From NCBI GenBank assembly GCA_046530735.1, contig JBHEQV010000005.1, forward strand, positions 68,574-132,573: a DNA stretch of 64,000 bases. The letters are read 5' to 3'. The notes below the pieces were generated by a model. It was not told the DNA's origin and did not search any database. It saw only the letters and a list, made by a program, of their open reading frames with translations. The DNA is from Arsenophonus sp046530735 (GTDB lineage: Bacteria; Pseudomonadota; Gammaproteobacteria; Enterobacterales; Enterobacteriaceae). A program made the translations under genes and the position numbers. Of the stretch, positions 42,458-51,398 are shown piece by piece (positions within the stretch are counted from its first letter, which is position 1; each line of letters begins with the position of its first letter).

Positions 42458-43633
42458 CTAATAGTTAAAAACTCTAGCCAGCTTACCTTTTCCACTAAGG
42501 AAAATTTGTTTTTCAGATGCGGATATAAATATAGATTCTCCAGATAAAATATCGGCAGTTTGATTTTCTGAGGTTATAGATATACTACCTTCAACACAAA
42601 ATAAAATCATTGCTGAACTGTTTACTATTGTAGTTAATTGACTATCAATTAGATATAAGGAAAAAGCAAAATCATCTATCGGAATGGGATAACAAAATTC
42701 ATTATCGTGTACACTTGGTTCTAGCAATAATGTATTACAGGGTTTGGAAATGAAATCTAAATTAACCAGTAATTCAGCAATATCAATATGTTTGTTAGTT
42801 AATCCTGCACGCAGTACATTGTCAGAATTTGCCATTACTTCTAATCCGACACCTTGAATATAGGCATGCGGCGTTCTGGCATATAGAAACATTGATTCAC
42901 CTGGTTGCAATTCAATAATATTAAGTAATAATGCTACAAATAATCCATTATCATCAGGGTATAGTGTCAGCATTTTTTTTATCGTGCTCCAAGGTTCTCC
43001 TTTTTCTTTCTGTAGAACAGACTTTAAAGCTGTAAGTAGTAGTTGTTTCTCTCTTGCGCTCAATGTTAATAAATAGTTAAAAAGTTGTGGTAGTAGAGCT
43101 TCTGTTGGGGTATTTAAAAATAATTGAATAACTGGTGAAGCTTCGGAAATTAATAGCAATAAATTAGCAATTTCTTTTAAAGGGCGAAATGAATTAAGCG
43201 CCTTGAAAGACGTTAAAGCATAAATTAATTCAGGTTTATGATTATCGTCTTTATAATTACGATATGAACAATCAAGAGCAATTCCAGCTGCGTTTTCACG
43301 ATTAAATCCAATTTCAGCAGCAATTTTATCTGGATGAACTTGAATTGAAAGTGGTTGAGCTGCACAGAGTACTTTGAATAAAAAAGGTAATCCATGAAAT
43401 TTTTTGGCAATTCTTTCACAAAGATAATATGTTGGATCAGTTGCGATTAGTTTATCTAACAATATTTTTTTCTGGTTATTAAAATCTTCAACAATTGAGC
43501 TAGCTTTAGGATGTGCCCCCATCCATAATTCAGCCATCGGTAAATTATGAGGATTTTTGATATTGTAAAATTTAGTTAAGGCATCTTTACTTCCCCAGTC
43601 ATAGTATTGAATTTTATTGATCATTTTAAACAT
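42458..43633 (-). CDS. manA: Mannose-6-phosphate isomerase, class I
   Basis: ManA interconverts mannose 6-phosphate and fructose 6-phosphate, linking glycolysis to GDP-mannose and surface polysaccharide synthesis. At 391 residues it is the same length as in E. coli. The zinc site is intact: SIQVHPDK (Gln/His), KPELIYAL (Glu) and RTPHAYIQG (His), with the MANSDNVLRAGLTNK active-site segment and the C-terminal cupin part (MILFCVEGSISI). The ATG gives MFKMINKIQYYDWGSK, matching the family. In E. coli manA is divergent from fumA-fumC; here fumA is gone and 3.5 kb of nested IS remnants separates manA from fumC. Confidence 0.96.
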   Translation of the reverse strand: MFKMINKIQYYDWGSKDALTKFYNIKNPHNLPMAELWMGAHPKASSIVEDFNNQKKILLDKLIATDPTYYLCERIAKKFHGLPFLFKVLCAAQPLSIQVHPDKIAAEIGFNRENAAGIALDCSYRNYKDDNHKPELIYALTSFKALNSFRPLKEIANLLLLISEASPVIQLFLNTPTEALLPQLFNYLLTLSAREKQLLLTALKSVLQKEKGEPWSTIKKMLTLYPDDNGLFVALLLNIIELQPGESMFLYARTPHAYIQGVGLEVMANSDNVLRAGLTNKHIDIAELLVNLDFISKPCNTLLLEPSVHDNEFCYPIPIDDFAFSLYLIDSQLTTIVNSSAMILFCVEGSISITSENQTADILSGESIFISASEKQIFLSGKGKLARVFNY

Positions 43634-43774
43634 ATTGAACTGCTCTTAGTTGATAAAATTTTTTAACTATAATTATTTGATATTGTATCAATATATAAAT
43701 CCTCTTCGCACATATCTTATCCATGCTAAGATGGCTACTGAGGATATAGTTTAATAGCAAAATATCATGATGCG

Positions 43775-43990
43775 AGACTTCATCATCAAGAAACTATAAC
43801 ACCTAAAATTAGAGACGATCTTCAGGAAAGCGAAAAATCTGCGTCTACTTTAGCTAAGCGTTATGGCATCTCCGAACTTACCGTTGCATAAATGCCGAAA
43901 AAGAAATGATTCAATATCAGCTATATTGGGAAGATTGCTACTTTCCTGGCAGAGTAATTTTAGGCACATTTGTATTTCAATTATCGTAGT
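43775..43990 (+). mobile_element. IS481-family remnant, N-terminal part (outer layer of nest, left piece)
   Basis: The plus strand reads P-K-I-R-D-D-L-Q-E-S-E-K-S-A-S-T-L-A-K-R then Y-G-I-S-E-L-T-V, the helix-turn-helix of IS481 transposases, followed by a stop where R-K-W-R is expected. The coding trace stops near 43990 at an IS1595-like right end and resumes in register of content at 46235. This piece is therefore the left half of an element split by later insertion. Confidence 0.78.
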
Positions 43991-44881
43991 TTCAAACTAT
44001 CTTCTCCAAGCAGATAATTCGGTAAACTAAAAGACCCTATGCCATAGAATCTACTCAGCTATCATTTTAATAAACTTATATAATTACTCACATTTTTAAT
44101 ATGAAATTCTTTATCAATAACTCTCTTATTATCCAACCTTATTAAGCGATGTTAACTAATTTTGTGCTCGCTAGCAAAAATTTCATACTATTTACCTGCA
44201 TCCGAGTAAAAGATGGACTCTTATCGATGATCAGTTCAAAAAAAACGGCTAACATAGATTCTTGAATTAAACTCTTTAAAATCTAATACCTTATTATGAC
44301 CATCTTGATATTGTGCGATTAAAATAGCACGATTCGTTCTTTTTTTATCTCCTTTACCATCCCGTGTTTTCTGGATTTTTTATATGAAAAGTAACGCTTC
44401 TCTTTTCATAGATTAGAGAAAAATATTTCCTTAGCTTCAATAATACCACTTAGGCATTTATATTAGCTATCTTTACTAAAGTAAAGAATCAACTATCCAT
44501 ATCTAAACGCTGTTTTTAAATCAATACTTATTTGTTTTGTTGACTCCACGTAAAGTTAACTTATTCAGCATACATCATAGATAATTAAACTATTTATCCT
44601 TGTAATATAGTCTCTCCAGAGGACTTCCTGATCAAATTGTTAAATATTTTCCTGCAATCGAAGATTTTGCAACGATATTACTGTATAACTATAATGAATG
44701 TCTCCAGCGGATAACCATGTTAACTGTTACAATATAAGTAAAATATAAAATGGAATAAGTTGCTTGAATAAATAGATCGAGATAATCCGACAGATTATCG
44801 TTAAGCTAAACTAATGAGATGCAGTTTTATGTTGTAAAAAAGGGAGAAAAATCTCTTTGATTTATATAACTGCTTTCTTTT
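43991..44881 (-). mobile_element. IS1595-family remnant (middle layer of nest, larger piece)
   Basis: The minus strand matches the IS1595-type copy at 23165-24130 along its length, including E-E-F-N-S-R-I-x-V-S-R-F-F-like peptides near 44230-44280 and R-T-N-R-A-I-L-I-A-Q-Y-Q-D near 44300-44340. It is itself interrupted at 44882 by an IS256 copy; its remaining end lies at 46111-46235. Confidence 0.78.
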
Positions 44882-44890
44882 TCATGGCAA
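44882..44890. repeat. Left target-site duplication of the IS256 copy
   Basis: TCATGGCAA immediately precedes the left terminal repeat (GAGTTATATTT). It pairs with TCATGGTAA at 46102-46110, 8 of 9 bases identical. IS256-family elements make 8-9 bp duplications, so this fits one insertion event. Confidence 0.7.
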
Positions 44891-46101
44891 GAGTTATATT
44901 TATTTCTAGTATGAGATTTTGGATATAGTGGAAGTATATCCCTGCTGATTGATTTCATGGATGATTTCAACAGCAGAAAGATGAGATACCATGAATAAGT
45001 CTAACATACAGCTTCAGTGATATTAGATATAATCTGTGATCCATCAAATAAACTCATACGTTAATAGTACCAGAGAGCTGATAGACGACATTGTCGAGAT
45101 GGAGCTCGCAAAGCCATAGTTCCGATAACATGCGAACAGCTACCTTGTCAACGAGAGCGGTATGTTATTCGCCCGTAACGGCTATTTTCTACAACAAACC
45201 TATACAGGCTGGCATTAGCAATATTGAGATTAAAATTCCTGAAATTATAGGAAATCGTAGCAGAAAAGAAATATCCTTACAGCTCATTGCTGCCGCTTTA
45301 TCTGAAACATGCAAAAATGTCTAAAAATTATTAACATAGCTTTATACTTACGAGGTAAATCTAACGGTAATTTTCACAAAGCTCTAAGGCGGTTTTTTGG
45401 TAAAAAAGCACACCTCTCTCTCCATATTATCAGCAGACTGAAACAGAAATAGCTTTAAGAGTATAGATAAATGAATAGTGCCTATGTAATTTGCGTGATA
45501 CGCATTACGTTTATTTCTATTGAAGACATCATATGCTGTCCTGTCAGGGACGCTGATTGCCTTTACTTCCTGCTCATTATTCGCGCACTGCAATGGATGG
45601 GTAAGGAGTTCGTTTCGGTCAAAGATGGTTATAATAGTCAGGAGTGAACTGAGCCGAACTTATTGGTTGCCTATAATCACAGAGACTTAACCGCATCTAT
45701 CAGGCTTCTTACGGGTGAAATACAACTTTAGTTTTTGGAATGAAATAGCAAAAATATTTCTGAATATATAGTACCAACACCATTAGCTACACAAAATATC
45801 TAATGTACTTCCTTCACTCCTCCAAAATCATCAAACCGAAAGTTAAAAGTGAAACCTGAGGAAAAGTCGGCTAGCATAAAGCCCTTATGCTACTAATAAA
45901 GATCTTGATATTTTTTTGTAAAAATTTTCAATGAAATATCCGTATCATCCTCCAGCAATGAAGAAGCTAAAGGTGAGGTAAAAAATTTAATCTGCTAACC
46001 CTGATGATAAATAACAACTAATTCAAGGATTGAGAATAAGATTTACTAAGCATCAAAGTGGAATGTGGTAGCCTAACCGCTACTAGATTCACTAATAACT
46101 T
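44891..46101 (+). mobile_element. IS256-family element, dead copy (innermost layer of nest)
   Basis: A 1.2-kb IS256-like copy inserted in the end of an IS1595-like element. Terminal repeats start GAGTTATATTTATTTCTAG and end TCACTAATAACT. The transposase trace is good in the first half: I-Q-A-G-I-S-N-I-E-I-K-I-P-E-I near 45207-45251 (family I-Q-T-G-I-G-D-V-E-I-K-V-P-K-I). An internal deletion in the last third explains the shorter length. The nine-base direct repeats at both flanks identify the insertion point exactly. Confidence 0.9.
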
Positions 46102-46110
46102 TCATGGTAA
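46102..46110. repeat. Right target-site duplication of the IS256 copy
   Basis: TCATGGTAA follows the right terminal repeat directly and matches TCATGGCAA at 44882-44890 with one mismatch. Removing the IS256 copy and one repeat restores continuity with the IS1595 copy at 23165-24130. Confidence 0.7.
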
Positions 46111-46235
46111 CTTTTATAGTGAAAATCTTTCATGCAATATAAGAGATTTCTACCAAATAACATTTACCAACATACTGTGATGATCACAGACATATTCCTA
46201 ATCGTTTACCAATAATGCTCTATCGATCGCTCAGG
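46111..46235 (-). mobile_element. IS1595-family remnant (middle layer of nest, end piece)
   Basis: This short piece (CAATATAAGAGATTTCTACCA) matches 24090-24120 (CAGTATAAGAGATTCCTACCA), which is the leader end of the IS1595-like element. It is the part displaced by the IS256 insertion. Confidence 0.7.
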
Positions 46236-46985
46236 AATATATAATCATTCTTCTACTAAAAACTTTTTTCTTACTCTTGATAATCTGCTAACAGAGTTAT
46301 ACGCGAATTTTTTGAACTCAAGTATAGTATCTCGATCTGCTCTGAATCGCTGTTTATGCAGGTGCTCATACGGAGAATTTGCGTGAATGAGTTAAAAGCT
46401 TTTAAGCTGAATCGTAAATCATTTAAAAGCTACGAGCTTAGTTATTTGTACGTAGATATAAATATCTTCCATAAATGCTAAGCAAACTTCACGAGTTTAT
46501 ATTTTTTATAGGAATAAATCACGCTTCTCAATTGGGTTTTATTCGCCTTTATAAGGTTAAGACTGTGGTTAACGCTTGATGCTTCTTACGTGATTTTAAC
46601 CGAGCATTTCAATGACTATCCATCGAATACTTGCAGAAAATGGAAAAGAATTTATAAACCACCTTTTACTCTATAAAACATTCATCCACTGAAAAATAGG
46701 AATTCATCTGTTTGTGTGAATAGATTAATATAGAACAATGATTTAGCCATCCGAGACATTCTTAAACGAATGGTATTGTCGAACAATTTAATTGGCGTAT
46801 TAAAAGTGTGGACTACAAATCTATCATTTTAATTATTCTCAAGAATTTGAGATCACTTTGAATTAATATATTTAGCTTTATAATCAGGGAATTAATGCAA
46901 TCAGTATTGGCTAATAAAACTTCTTTGCAGTTTATGAAAGATTAGTTCAAAGTTAAACCTGAATTATTAAAAATCATATACTATC
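46235..46985 (+). mobile_element. IS481-family remnant, C-terminal part (outer layer of nest, right piece)
   Basis: The plus strand resumes the IS481 transposase: N-H-S-S-T-K-N-F-F-L-T-L-D-N-L-L near 46245-46290, S-R-S-A-L-N-R-C-L-C-R-C near 46335-46370, an L-S-Y-L-Y-V-D-I-K-Y-like DDE region near 46440, S-H-P-R-H-S-x-T-N-G-I-V-E-Q-F-N near 46750-46800, and L-A-N-K-T-S-L-Q-F-M-K-D near 46908-46945. Stops separate the pieces. No fumA trace is found in this interval. Confidence 0.78.
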
Positions 46986-47132
46986 TTACAGGAAGTAAAA
47001 TGTAATCCAATTAAACTTACTTATCTCTCATATTTTAAATTAAAAATAGTACATGATTTCATTTATAATTAGTTTACTTATAAAGATGGATTATGCATAT
47101 CTAATTATTTTATCCTAAAGGATATAATTATA

Positions 47133-48530
47133 ATGTTAAAATATCGTATTGAAAAAGACTCAATGGGTGAAATTAAAGTACCAGCAGATAGGCTATGGGG
47201 CGCTCAAACACAACGTTCTCTGAAACATTTCCATATCTCAGTGGAAAAAATGCCAGTTCCCTTGATCAAAGCATTGGCATTAACTAAAAAAGCATCAGCT
47301 GAAGTAAATAGCGATTTAGGTTTGTTAGACAAGGATAAGACTAATGCTATTATCGCTGCTGCTGATGAAATCTTAGTGAATAAACATATGGTTGAATTTC
47401 CATTAACAATTTGGCAAACGGGTTCTGGTACGCAAACTAACATGAATATAAATGAAGTATTGGCTAATAGAGCGAGTGAAATTTTAGGCGGAGAAAGAGG
47501 ACAGCAACGCTTAATTCATCCGAATGATGACGTAAATAAAAGTCAGAGTTCTAATGATGTATTTCAAACAGCAATACATGTGGCTGCTGTTATAGCTTTA
47601 CATCAAAATCTGCTACCAAGGTTAAAAGAACTACAAGCTACATTTAAGCAAAAATCTGACGCTTTTAATGATATTATTAAAATTGGCCGTACACATCTGC
47701 AAGATGCAATACCATTAACATTAGGACAAGAAATATCGGGATGGGGAGCAATGCTAGCTCATAATATCCAACATATCGAAAAGAGTATTCCTCATCTTTC
47801 TGAGCTTGCCTTAGGTGGAACAGCGGTTGGTACGGGTTTTAATACCCATCCTGAATATGCTATTAAAGTCGCCAGTAAAATTGCAAAATTATCTGGCCTG
47901 CCATTTATCACTTCGCCTAATAAATTCGAATCTTTAGCTACATGTGATGCTTTAGTTCATGCTCATGGTTCTTTAAAAGGTTTAGCAGCTTCATTAATGA
48001 AAATTGCTAATGATGTAAGATGGTTAGCGTCAGGTCCGCGTTGTGGGATTGGTGAAATTATTATTCCCGAAAATGAGCCTGGTAGTTCAATAATGCCAGG
48101 TAAAGTTAATCCAACTCAGTCTGAAGCATTAACTATGCTTTGTGCTCAAGTTATGGGTAATGATGTTGCTATTAATATTGGTGGTGCATCAGGTAATTTT
48201 GAACTTAATGTTTTTCGACCTATGATTATAAGTAATTTTTTACAGTCAATTCGTTTATTGGGAGATGGTATACTTAGTTTCAATAATCATTGTGCTAAAG
48301 GTATTGAACCTAATCGCCAGCGGATAGATAAGTTATTACATGAATCATTAATGTTAGTTACTGCGCTAAATATGCACATTGGTTATGATAAAGCTGCTGA
48401 AATTGCCAAAAAAGCACATAAAGAAGGATTAACACTTAAGCAATCAGCATTAAAACTCGCTTATTTAACAGCCGAAGAGTTTGATAGTTGGGTTCGGCCT
48501 GAAAATATGATAGGTAATATGAAAAAGTAG
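47133..48530 (+). CDS. fumC: Fumarate hydratase, class II
   Basis: FumC is the oxygen-stable, iron-free fumarase that converts fumarate to L-malate in the TCA cycle. The 465 residues (467 in E. coli) include WGAQTQRSLKHF, SGTQTNMNINEVLANRA, HPNDDVNKSQSSND, GRTHLQDAIPLTLGQE with the catalytic histidine, GTAVGTGFN and the fumarase signature GSSIMPGKVNP near 317-327. It is collinear and complete. The E. coli neighbour fumA, an iron-sulphur enzyme, is missing, so FumC is the only fumarase visible in this window. AAAGGA about 11 nt upstream is the likely ribosome-binding site. Confidence 0.97.
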   Translation: MLKYRIEKDSMGEIKVPADRLWGAQTQRSLKHFHISVEKMPVPLIKALALTKKASAEVNSDLGLLDKDKTNAIIAAADEILVNKHMVEFPLTIWQTGSGTQTNMNINEVLANRASEILGGERGQQRLIHPNDDVNKSQSSNDVFQTAIHVAAVIALHQNLLPRLKELQATFKQKSDAFNDIIKIGRTHLQDAIPLTLGQEISGWGAMLAHNIQHIEKSIPHLSELALGGTAVGTGFNTHPEYAIKVASKIAKLSGLPFITSPNKFESLATCDALVHAHGSLKGLAASLMKIANDVRWLASGPRCGIGEIIIPENEPGSSIMPGKVNPTQSEALTMLCAQVMGNDVAINIGGASGNFELNVFRPMIISNFLQSIRLLGDGILSFNNHCAKGIEPNRQRIDKLLHESLMLVTALNMHIGYDKAAEIAKKAHKEGLTLKQSALKLAYLTAEEFDSWVRPENMIGNMKK

Positions 48531-48661
48531 TTTTTATAAAAACCGAATTTGATACTCTAAGTTTTTAGTTAAATTTCTTGATAAAAATATAAAATTAAGT
48601 AATAATTAATTTTAGTTTTTTTATTTTTTTTGCTTATGTTTTACTAATTTCATAATTAGAA

Positions 48662-50046
48662 AGTTATACTTATTTCTGATGTATGGAATTTTGAAGATGA
48701 TGGCGATACCTGCGATTAATTTGATAAATCATTATAACAATAGAGAGATGATATGTCATAAAAAGTCTATCTAGAGGTAATCTGCGAAATCAGATATTAC
48801 CTATGTTCCATTTTTCATGAATTTACCCGCAATAGTGGGTGATAGGTAGTTCATAGGTTTCGTTGTTTAGACGAAACTCTAAGCTCTGCTGCTAGCAGAT
48901 ACTGAATTACCCCATGTCGACAACATAACGGTTATTTACCAAATCGAACCATACAGACTGGTATTAGTGATGTTTATATTTAAAGTGTCCAAGATAGAGG
49001 TGGATTACAGCAACAACAGAATATCCTTCAACAGCTTATTACTACTGTTTTATCTGAATAAAAACATCGAAGAGTTGCTATCATGACCTGTACCTGTAAG
49101 GCATGAAGAATTTTACCCACCGATGATTTCGTAAACCTATGTAGGCTTTTCTCAATAAAAAATTACATCATCTTCTCTGCCGATACACCATCAGCAGACT
49201 AAAATAAGGGGATGCCGTCCTAGCATAGGCAATGACGGCTGTATGATTTAAGCGATACTAGTACGTTTATTTCTTGAATGATAGCATATGCCGTCCTGCC
49301 AGGCAAGCTGATCACCTTTGCCTACTACTTCATTATTGACATCACTGCATGGATGGTGAGAAGTTTGTTTCGGTCGAAAACACTTATCAAGAGTTAGAAA
49401 TAAACATGGCCTAACTCTTCAATGGCTAGTGAGCGCGAAGATTAATCGTATTTCTTAGATCTGGGGGTGTTACGCTGCTTGGTTTTTTGAAAAAAATAGA
49501 AAAATATTCCTAGATATGCAACATTTAATGCTGTTTGATATACAAAATGGCTCATATGTCGCCTTTACTCCAAGAAAGCATGCAGCACTGAAAGTTAAGG
49601 CTTGAGCTCCATCTCGAGAGTTCTGGCTAGCAAAGAACTGTGATGCTGCTAATAAAGCTTTTGATGTTTTATTAGTAAGGTTTCAACGTATCCTTCAGTG
49701 ATAAAAGGATGATGAAAAAATCAAGAAAAATGACTAGAATTCTATGATTTTCCGTCAGTGAAATAGACATCAATAAGAACGATGAATCTAATAAATGGTT
49801 TTGTGCGACAGTGAGATTATGAAGCTGATGCGCGAAGGACTGTGCTTCGAAAAATAACCCTTTTAATGATATTTAAGTTGCTATCATCTACTCAAAATAA
49901 CTAAAACTGACTAAAGAGGATTTGACCTGCGGTGTGACCCTGTGGTGGTAAACCAATAGTCAATTTAAGAATGGAGAAGAGATTTATGAAGCATCAGAGT
50001 GGAACATAATCGTAACTTCTTATATACCAAGATTTACTAATAACTC
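48662..50046 (+). mobile_element. IS256-family element, dead copy
   Basis: Full-length inactivated copy. The left repeat starts AGTTATACTTATTTCTGATG and the right one ends AAGATTTACTAATAACTC. Traces of the transposase include K-S-D-I-T-Y-V-P-F-F-M-N-L near 48795-48830, a T-G-I-S-D-V-Y-I-x-S-V-Q-D region near 48955-49000 and a P-R-K-H-A-A-L-K-V-K-A near 49570-49600. No convincing target duplication is seen. Confidence 0.86.
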
Positions 50047-50085
50047 GTAATAAATCAAATTAAATAATCTTTTTCAATCAATAAA

Positions 50086-50131
50086 ATAGCATCGATCATT
50101 GACTATCGATGCTATATTTAGCTAAATATAG
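50086..50131. terminator. Double palindrome downstream of dnaJ
   Basis: A perfect 11-bp stem, ATAGCATCGAT (50086-50096) and ATCGATGCTAT (50105-50115), with an 8-nt loop lies 105 bp beyond the dnaJ stop. On the minus strand it is followed by TTTATTGATTG, which fits a terminator for dnaK-dnaJ. A second, 20-bp perfect palindrome, CTATATTTAGCTAAATATAG, at 50112-50131 overlaps its outer arm, so the two structures compete. Confidence 0.65.
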
Positions 50132-50219
50132 AGTAAATTACTTGGTCAGATTTTAAAAAACTTTGCTACAATATCCTAATAAACTCTTTAAATGTGAGCT
50201 GTTCTTGTCATCACCTTAG

Positions 50220-51281
50220 CTAGCCATTTAAGGATTTACCAAATTCTTTTAATAATGCTTTTTGTTTTTCATTTAGTTTAACCGGCGTTTTCACCAGAAT
50301 GCGGCACATTAAATCTCCATTTATACCACCACGAATAGATTTAACACCTTTCCCTTTCATACGGAAAATTTTTCCAGTTTGTGTCTCTGCTGGAATTTTG
50401 AGACTTACTCGACCATCAAATGTTCCTACTTCAATTTCACCACCCAAAGCCGCAATCACAAAATTAATCGGTACTTCACAATATAAGTTATTGCCATCAC
50501 GCTTAAAAATAGCGTGTCTTGCTACATTAACCTGAACATATAAATCGCCGGCTTGAGCACCATTTTCTCCGGCCTCACCTTCACCATTTAATCGGATACG
50601 ATCACCGGTATTAACTCCTGCTGGAATTTTTACTGATAAAGTTTTATATTTCTCTACTCGGCCATTATTATGACATTTAATACAAGGTTCTTTGATAACT
50701 TTACCTTGTCCATGGCAAGTTGGACAAGTTTGTTGAACTGCAAAAAACCCTTGCCGTATATGAATCTGCCCTGCACCATGACAAGTTGAGCAAGTTTCTG
50801 GTTTCGTTCCTGGTTTAGCGCCACTTCCGTTGCAAATATCACATTTTTCTAAAGTAGGGATACGGATTTCTTTGCTAATACCATGAACCGCTTCTTCTAG
50901 TGTTAATGTAATCTCGTACTGAAGATCTACTCCACGAGCCGATCGCTGACGCCTACCGCCACCCCCAAAGATATCACCAAATACATCACCAAAAATATCA
51001 CTAAAATCAGCGCCAGAACTAAAACTACCGCTAAATCCACCACCCATGCCACCTTGTTCAAAAGCCGCATGTCCATATTGATCATAAGCAACGCGTTTTT
51101 GCGCATCAGTTAAAATTTCATAAGCTTCTTTAATTTCTTTAAATTTACTTTCTGCTTCCTTATTACCTTGATTACGATCTGGATGATACTTCATTGCCAG
51201 ACGTTTATACGCTTTTTTAATCTCTTTTTCGTCAGCGGTTTTAGTTACACCTAAAACTTGATAATAATCTCTTTTTGCCAT
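50220..51281 (-). CDS. dnaJ: Chaperone DnaJ (Hsp40)
   Basis: DnaJ delivers clients to DnaK and stimulates its ATPase. From the ATG at 51281 it has 353 residues (376 in E. coli). In order: J domain (1-70) with HPD in KYHPDRNQG, the Gly/Phe-rich linker (75-115), four zinc-binding C-x-x-C-x-G-x-G repeats (about 140-205: CDICNGSG, CSTCHGAG, CPTCHGQG, CIKCHNNG), and two C-terminal beta domains ending at KEFGKSLNG. The final 20 or so residues of the family are gone. An apparent upstream extension to 51329 is rejected because AAGGG precedes this ATG at normal spacing. It lies 117 bp after dnaK in the usual order. Confidence 0.97.
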   Translation of the reverse strand: MAKRDYYQVLGVTKTADEKEIKKAYKRLAMKYHPDRNQGNKEAESKFKEIKEAYEILTDAQKRVAYDQYGHAAFEQGGMGGGFSGSFSSGADFSDIFGDVFGDIFGGGGRRQRSARGVDLQYEITLTLEEAVHGISKEIRIPTLEKCDICNGSGAKPGTKPETCSTCHGAGQIHIRQGFFAVQQTCPTCHGQGKVIKEPCIKCHNNGRVEKYKTLSVKIPAGVNTGDRIRLNGEGEAGENGAQAGDLYVQVNVARHAIFKRDGNNLYCEVPINFVIAALGGEIEVGTFDGRVSLKIPAETQTGKIFRMKGKGVKSIRGGINGDLMCRILVKTPVKLNEKQKALLKEFGKSLNG

Positions 51282-51307
51282 GTTTATTTTACCCTTAACA
51301 CACGTAA

Positions 51308-51336
51308 ACGGGCGTAGAGTTGCCCCCAACGCCCGT
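51308..51336 (-). promoter_or_regulatory. Hairpin between dnaK and dnaJ
   Basis: ACGGGCGT (51308-51315) and ACGCCCGT (51329-51336) form a perfect GC-rich 8-bp stem with a 13-nt loop in the dnaK-dnaJ spacer. There is no T-tract on the dnaJ side, so it is more likely an mRNA-stabilising or attenuating structure than a full terminator. It would allow less dnaJ than dnaK expression. Confidence 0.55.
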
Positions 51337-51398
51337 ATTCAATTTTCAGTAACAGAGAAAATAATTTTTAATACTATTACTGTGCCAGCTAAGGGCCA

